From positions 1 through 64,000 of the forward strand of contig JAJBWA010000026.1 of the NCBI GenBank assembly GCA_031935845.1: a DNA stretch of 64,000 nucleotides, written 5' to 3'. The notes beneath the pieces are model-generated. The model saw only the letters and a program-made list of their open reading frames with translations. It was not told the origin of the DNA and ran no database searches. Shown here piece by piece: positions 60,301 through 64,000 of this stretch (positions are counted from its first letter, which is position 1; every line of letters starts with the position of its first letter). Both the position numbers and the translations under genes were made by a program. Origin of the DNA: UBA9732 sp031935845. GTDB lineage: Bacteria; Spirochaetota; Spirochaetia; Sphaerochaetales; Sphaerochaetaceae.

Positions 60301-63300
60301 TCAAAACTGAATCTGTTTGGTTACACTGAATCCAATAGTATCCAAAATATCGAAAACAGACAACTCACGCGGATTCGTGAATACGCTCCACGTACCCAGC
60401 GCGGTATCCCAGTCAAGGCTTATCTCGGTATCGAGAATCAGGTCCTTGGACAGGAAGTTGCCCACATTGCTGCGGAACTTGACCCGGTTGTCCGCCTTCA
60501 GCATCAGGCGGATCTTTATGAACCAGTCAAGACCGATGTACTTGCCTGCAAACAGTGATGTTCCGTCAAGATATCTTGCAAGCAGGCTGATATCCCCTCT
60601 TCCGGCCAGTTCTCCCGGCAGGGCATCGATGATGATGTTGGACAGGATGTTGGATCTTGCCGAGAATATGTCCAGACCTAGTGCGCTTCTGACCGTTCCG
60701 GCAATGGAGTAATTCTTGTTGGATTCAAGCATTCCTACCCTTGTCAGTGTCTCTGTGGCGGTGGCTGCGAACGTAGCCAGAGATGAGAGTGACAGATTCT
60801 GGTCCAGTGCACCTGATGCAAGAACGCTCTGTCCCAGCATGGCAAGTATCTCGTTCTCTGATTTCAGCGGAACACTGGTGAAACGCGGGCTCAGGTTGTC
60901 CAGAGTGGCATTCTGGAGGATCATGCTGATGACGACCTTGTTTCCGTCCTGGTCGTAGTCGGTGATCTCTGCAGTGAGGCTCAGGGCAATCGGCATGGAT
61001 GAACCGCTGTCCAGAATCATGTTCTTCTCCGTCAGGTCCAGGCTTCCCTCCTTGATGATGAAGTCGTTGTGGAAGTAATAGACCTGTCCTGTCTTGAGTG
61101 ATATGCCGCCGTCAGTCCTGACGGATCCGTCCGATGTCACCAGCCTCACCCTCTTGTCCTCGGCAAGAGTGAAGTTGATGAACGAGTTGTCCTTCTCCGG
61201 ATAATAGAACTCGACGTCCTTTCCGGTGGTCATGGTGACGTCAAGATCGATTCCGTTGCCTTCTTCATAGAACCATGCCGGCATCTCTTCATCAAAGCGG
61301 AAGTCTATGAGCATGGAAGAGATACGTATGTCGGTAGTAAGCTTAGACCTGCTTCCGGCAAGGGACAGTACGACGTTTCCTGAGACATCGCCCTTGACCT
61401 CGACATCCGTCCCGAAGTACATGGGAAGCCAGAAGTATATCGGAGTGCTGTCGTTTATGTTGATGTCGATGTCGAAGCTTTCCACAGATGTTCCCTGAAG
61501 GACCATTTCAACGCCCACATCACCGTAGAAGTATCTTCCGTCCGACTCACTGTAGCCGGAAAGCGGAGTACGGGATACGGTAAGCTCATGGTCATGCAGC
61601 GACAGTGCGACGTTCTTGACCGATATGACCTGATCCGGAAGATAGAATAAAGTCATGCCGTAGGACCTGCAGTAAGCCATTCCGTACAGGCTGGGATTGG
61701 ACAGTGTTCCCCTGACAAGCACATCACCCTCTACCGTTCCGTCGGTAAAGGCAAACGTCGTCGAATTCATCAGCTGGTTCAGGACAGGAAGCGGGAACGT
61801 CAGGTCGGAGACAAGGATGTCAAGCTCATCGCCGATGTACCCTCTTGCATTGAATCCGAACAGAAGCTGCCTGTCGAAGCTGACGTCGATATAGCCTGTC
61901 TTGAGATCAAAGCTTCCGTTTACCATGTTTCCGCTGAAGAAAAGGCCGCCGTTCTTCAGGACCATGTCCACGGTAAGGTCCTGCAGTTCATATCCGTCTT
62001 CAAGTCCGACATCCGAAAGGCTCACCGTGAAATCAAAGCTGTAGTCCCGTCCGGCGAACACCTGCATCAGGTTGTCGGGTATGGAATCTCCCTTTGCGGA
62101 TGCAGTCAGAAGTGCCTTCTGGACGCTGTATCCTCCGGCCCGCTTGGGAATCCTGTTGACCAGCCGGACAGCTCCGTCAACCGTCATGGTCTGCAGGTCG
62201 ACGTCCAGCTTTATGTCCTCAAGATTCAGGCTGCCAAGGTTTCCGTATGAGTCGTATACCGAAACGGTCAGATCATTGTACATGGCGTTCAGGATGACGT
62301 TGTTCACGCCGTCAGCACCCCAGCTGAGGCTGGACATCACATGAATCGGGTTCTGCCTCTGTCCGAGTGCAGAAACCGAGGCCTTCAGTCCGTCTGCCGT
62401 CCTGCTTGCATAATCCATGTCAAGATAGAACTGATTCCCGGTGGCGGCCGCCTTTACGGTTATGTCTCCGTCGGACGATGCAAGATCCACAGTTCCCTCA
62501 AGTCCGTCGGTCTCGAGTTTCAGCAGACTGTCTATCCCACGGAAAGTGAAGTCGATCTTGCCGGTGAACTGTTCCTTTCTTCTGCCGATTTCGAATCCGA
62601 TGTTCCGGATGAGTATGCTGCGGTCAGTCAAATCGATATCAAGGGTTGCTGATAACAGATCCGGAACCTTGACCGCAAGATTCTGCAGGGAAACCCCGAA
62701 ACCGTTGTCTTCCAGCCCGTACCACGCGTTCAGAAGCGTATTCACGGTTACCTTGACCGAATCCGAGACATTTACGGAAAGATCCTTGATCTCACCGTCT
62801 GCAGAAAGCATTCCGTCAGCCATCAGAAGATCAAGATCAAGCATATTGCCGCGCAGGGAAAGGTCCAGAGGGTCGAAACGCAACGTGGCGTTCAGAGTCA
62901 GATCACCTTCAAGATAAGGAGTCTCAAGTACGGCATCGGATGAGATTGCGGAAGAATCGGCCCAGTTGACCGTACCGTAGAACCTCGTACCCTCCAGAAG
63001 CGGAGACGACAGATGGTAGTCATATGTCTTGGAGCCCTTTTCGTGGTCGAATACCAGCAGAAGGAGCTCGCTTCCGTCTCCGGCATCCTGCAGCTGAAGC
63101 CGACCGAACGGAATCATGTCCGCGAAATCGATGTTTCCTACGTATGACAGTCTGAGTCCCTCGGCTGTAACCGCCAGAGTGTCGATATCAACGACAGTAC
63201 TGCCGGAGGATGCTTCAAGAGTGAGGGCTCCGTTCATGGACCTGCCGCCTATCAGGACATTTCTGGCCGCGGTGTTGAGTGAAATCCTGCTGCCGGCAAA

Positions 63301-64000
63301 AACATCGGACAATGAAGATACAGCCGGAGCAGAACCGTACTTTCCTTCAAGGACATCTCCCATCCAGGATGAGACTGTTTCCGGGAAATCTACGGAGAGA
63401 ACCATGTTTCCGCTGATTGAAGTGGTATCACCCACTACTCCGAGATTCCTGATGAATTCGTCGTAAAGGACGTGATAACCTGAAGGCACAAGCTGAGTCA
63501 GGAACAGGTTGCTGTCCAGATGTCCGTCCCTGTATGAGAAAGATCCGGAGATATCGTCCTTCAGCGTGAATGACGAGAATACCCTTCTGTCATCACTGAG
63601 TCTGAGGACCAGATCCGCAGAATACGGTAGAACGGCCAGCTTCACGTTGCTGATCTGCGCAGACGCGTAGTCTATGCGCCGGAAATCACCTGTCTGGAAC
63701 ACCACATCCAGATCCGCGTGGAAATCTCCGGTAAACCTGCTGTCATGATGTCCGTCAAGTGCCGTCCTGACGTTCACGTCGAAGCCCGTAGGAGAATACG
63801 AGAAGTCGGCAAAGATTTCCGATGCATTCAGTGCAGTGAATCCAGCATCTTCCAGTCCTGAGACGCCGAGAGTCGAGACTTCGGCCTGCCCGAGGGTCCT
63901 TGATGAAGAATGATCATGGCTCAGACTTGCAGTAATGTCCGATGTTTTCAGCGAATACATGCCGTACGAGCCGTCAATCGAGCCTACGGCCAATTCTGCC
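60301..64000 (-). CDS. tamB: TamB-family translocation/assembly protein, 5' end beyond window
   Basis: At least 1230 codons, open to the right window edge, so the N-terminal membrane anchor is missing here. The visible part is a long beta-taco of repeated amphipathic strands of DUF490 type. The conserved C-terminal TamB domain lies in the last 350 residues, with the GRVYYF-like motif as GQVYYFHNDF and FTSVPLKSENEILAMLGQSVL near residue 1080. It forms an envelope-spanning lipid path and helps place outer membrane proteins. The C-terminal TamB domain normally pairs with a BamA-family protein; bamA is 35 bases downstream. Confidence 0.9.
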   Translation of the reverse strand, partial: AELAVGSIDGSYGMYSLKTSDITASLSHDHSSSRTLGQAEVSTLGVSGLEDAGFTALNASEIFADFSYSPTGFDVNVRTALDGHHDSRFTGDFHADLDVVFQTGDFRRIDYASAQISNVKLAVLPYSADLVLRLSDDRRVFSSFTLKDDISGSFSYRDGHLDSNLFLTQLVPSGYHVLYDEFIRNLGVVGDTTSISGNMVLSVDFPETVSSWMGDVLEGKYGSAPAVSSLSDVFAGSRISLNTAARNVLIGGRSMNGALTLEASSGSTVVDIDTLAVTAEGLRLSYVGNIDFADMIPFGRLQLQDAGDGSELLLLVFDHEKGSKTYDYHLSSPLLEGTRFYGTVNWADSSAISSDAVLETPYLEGDLTLNATLRFDPLDLSLRGNMLDLDLLMADGMLSADGEIKDLSVNVSDSVKVTVNTLLNAWYGLEDNGFGVSLQNLAVKVPDLLSATLDIDLTDRSILIRNIGFEIGRRKEQFTGKIDFTFRGIDSLLKLETDGLEGTVDLASSDGDITVKAAATGNQFYLDMDYASRTADGLKASVSALGQRQNPIHVMSSLSWGADGVNNVILNAMYNDLTVSVYDSYGNLGSLNLEDIKLDVDLQTMTVDGAVRLVNRIPKRAGGYSVQKALLTASAKGDSIPDNLMQVFAGRDYSFDFTVSLSDVGLEDGYELQDLTVDMVLKNGGLFFSGNMVNGSFDLKTGYIDVSFDRQLLFGFNARGYIGDELDILVSDLTFPLPVLNQLMNSTTFAFTDGTVEGDVLVRGTLSNPSLYGMAYCRSYGMTLFYLPDQVISVKNVALSLHDHELTVSRTPLSGYSESDGRYFYGDVGVEMVLQGTSVESFDIDININDSTPIYFWLPMYFGTDVEVKGDVSGNVVLSLAGSRSKLTTDIRISSMLIDFRFDEEMPAWFYEEGNGIDLDVTMTTGKDVEFYYPEKDNSFINFTLAEDKRVRLVTSDGSVRTDGGISLKTGQVYYFHNDFIIKEGSLDLTEKNMILDSGSSMPIALSLTAEITDYDQDGNKVVISMILQNATLDNLSPRFTSVPLKSENEILAMLGQSVLASGALDQNLSLSSLATFAATATETLTRVGMLESNKNYSIAGTVRSALGLDIFSARSNILSNIIIDALPGELAGRGDISLLARYLDGTSLFAGKYIGLDWFIKIRLMLKADNRVKFRSNVGNFLSKDLILDTEISLDWDTALGTWSVFTNPRELSVFDILDTIGFSVTKQIQF

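Noticed and set aside
1..64000. CRISPR, insertion sequence or prophage
   Set aside because: No regularly spaced repeats, transposase, integrase or phage genes are visible; gene content is core chromosome throughout.

Overview
The window (roughly half G+C) carries about 57 protein genes packed with almost no spacing. It has no rRNA, tRNA, CRISPR array, insertion sequence or prophage. The gene set points to a diderm spirochaete (Spirochaetota, Treponema/Sphaerochaeta-like). It has a giant GreA of about 890 residues with a long helical N-terminal part, an IleRS of the eukaryote-like type, an outer-membrane biogenesis set (BamA, TamB-like, LptF/LptG, LolCDE-like) and PEGA-domain envelope proteins. 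The species cannot be named from the sequence alone.

Layout. 1-1084: a DUF1015 gene disturbed by an inverted duplication at the window edge. 1208-3880: small membrane proteins and TsaC. 3933-13816 (minus): a long unit reading GH57-like protein, prfB with a programmed frameshift, PEGA protein, ftsY, signal-peptide protein, lolC-lolD-lolE-like, rnz. 13855-29442: mixed strands with a P-loop protein, pcnB, hisS, hrpA-like helicase, an AroB-like protein lacking its histidine metal ligands, nifS-thiI-thpR, a lipoprotein, ileS and cca. 29446-36394 (minus): rpmF-acpP-rnc, yraN-hyp-coaD, ffh-rpsP-khpA-rimM-trmD-rplS, and rpiR. 36699-39377: greA. 39378-43350: nudix, tgt, lptG, lptF. 43397-53206 (minus): the rimP-nusA-infB-rbfA-truB-ribF-rpsO-pnp-dut operon. 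53328-64000 (minus): MtnA/eIF2B-like protein, comF, mutS, bamA, tamB (cut by the window end).

Functionally this is a core information-processing and envelope-assembly region. tRNA maturation is prominent: RNase Z, CCA/poly(A) polymerases, TsaC, ThiI with its cysteine desulfurase, TrmD, TruB, Tgt, HisRS and IleRS. Translation and transcription factors make up most of the rest, along with the BamA/TamB/Lol/Lpt machinery.

The most interesting signals are regulatory. Several transcription-unit first genes have a sigma70-like -10 hexamer exactly six bases before a start codon that is forced by an in-frame stop, with no usable Shine-Dalgarno: a leaderless-mRNA signature. The rimP-nusA-infB operon has a consensus promoter followed by a short leader ORF that spans an intrinsic terminator and overlaps the rimP start. 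greA has an intrinsic terminator in its leader. Several proteins look like degenerate enzymes: the GH57-like protein, the AroB-like protein, RibF without a recognisable kinase motif, and a NUDIX protein with an altered box.
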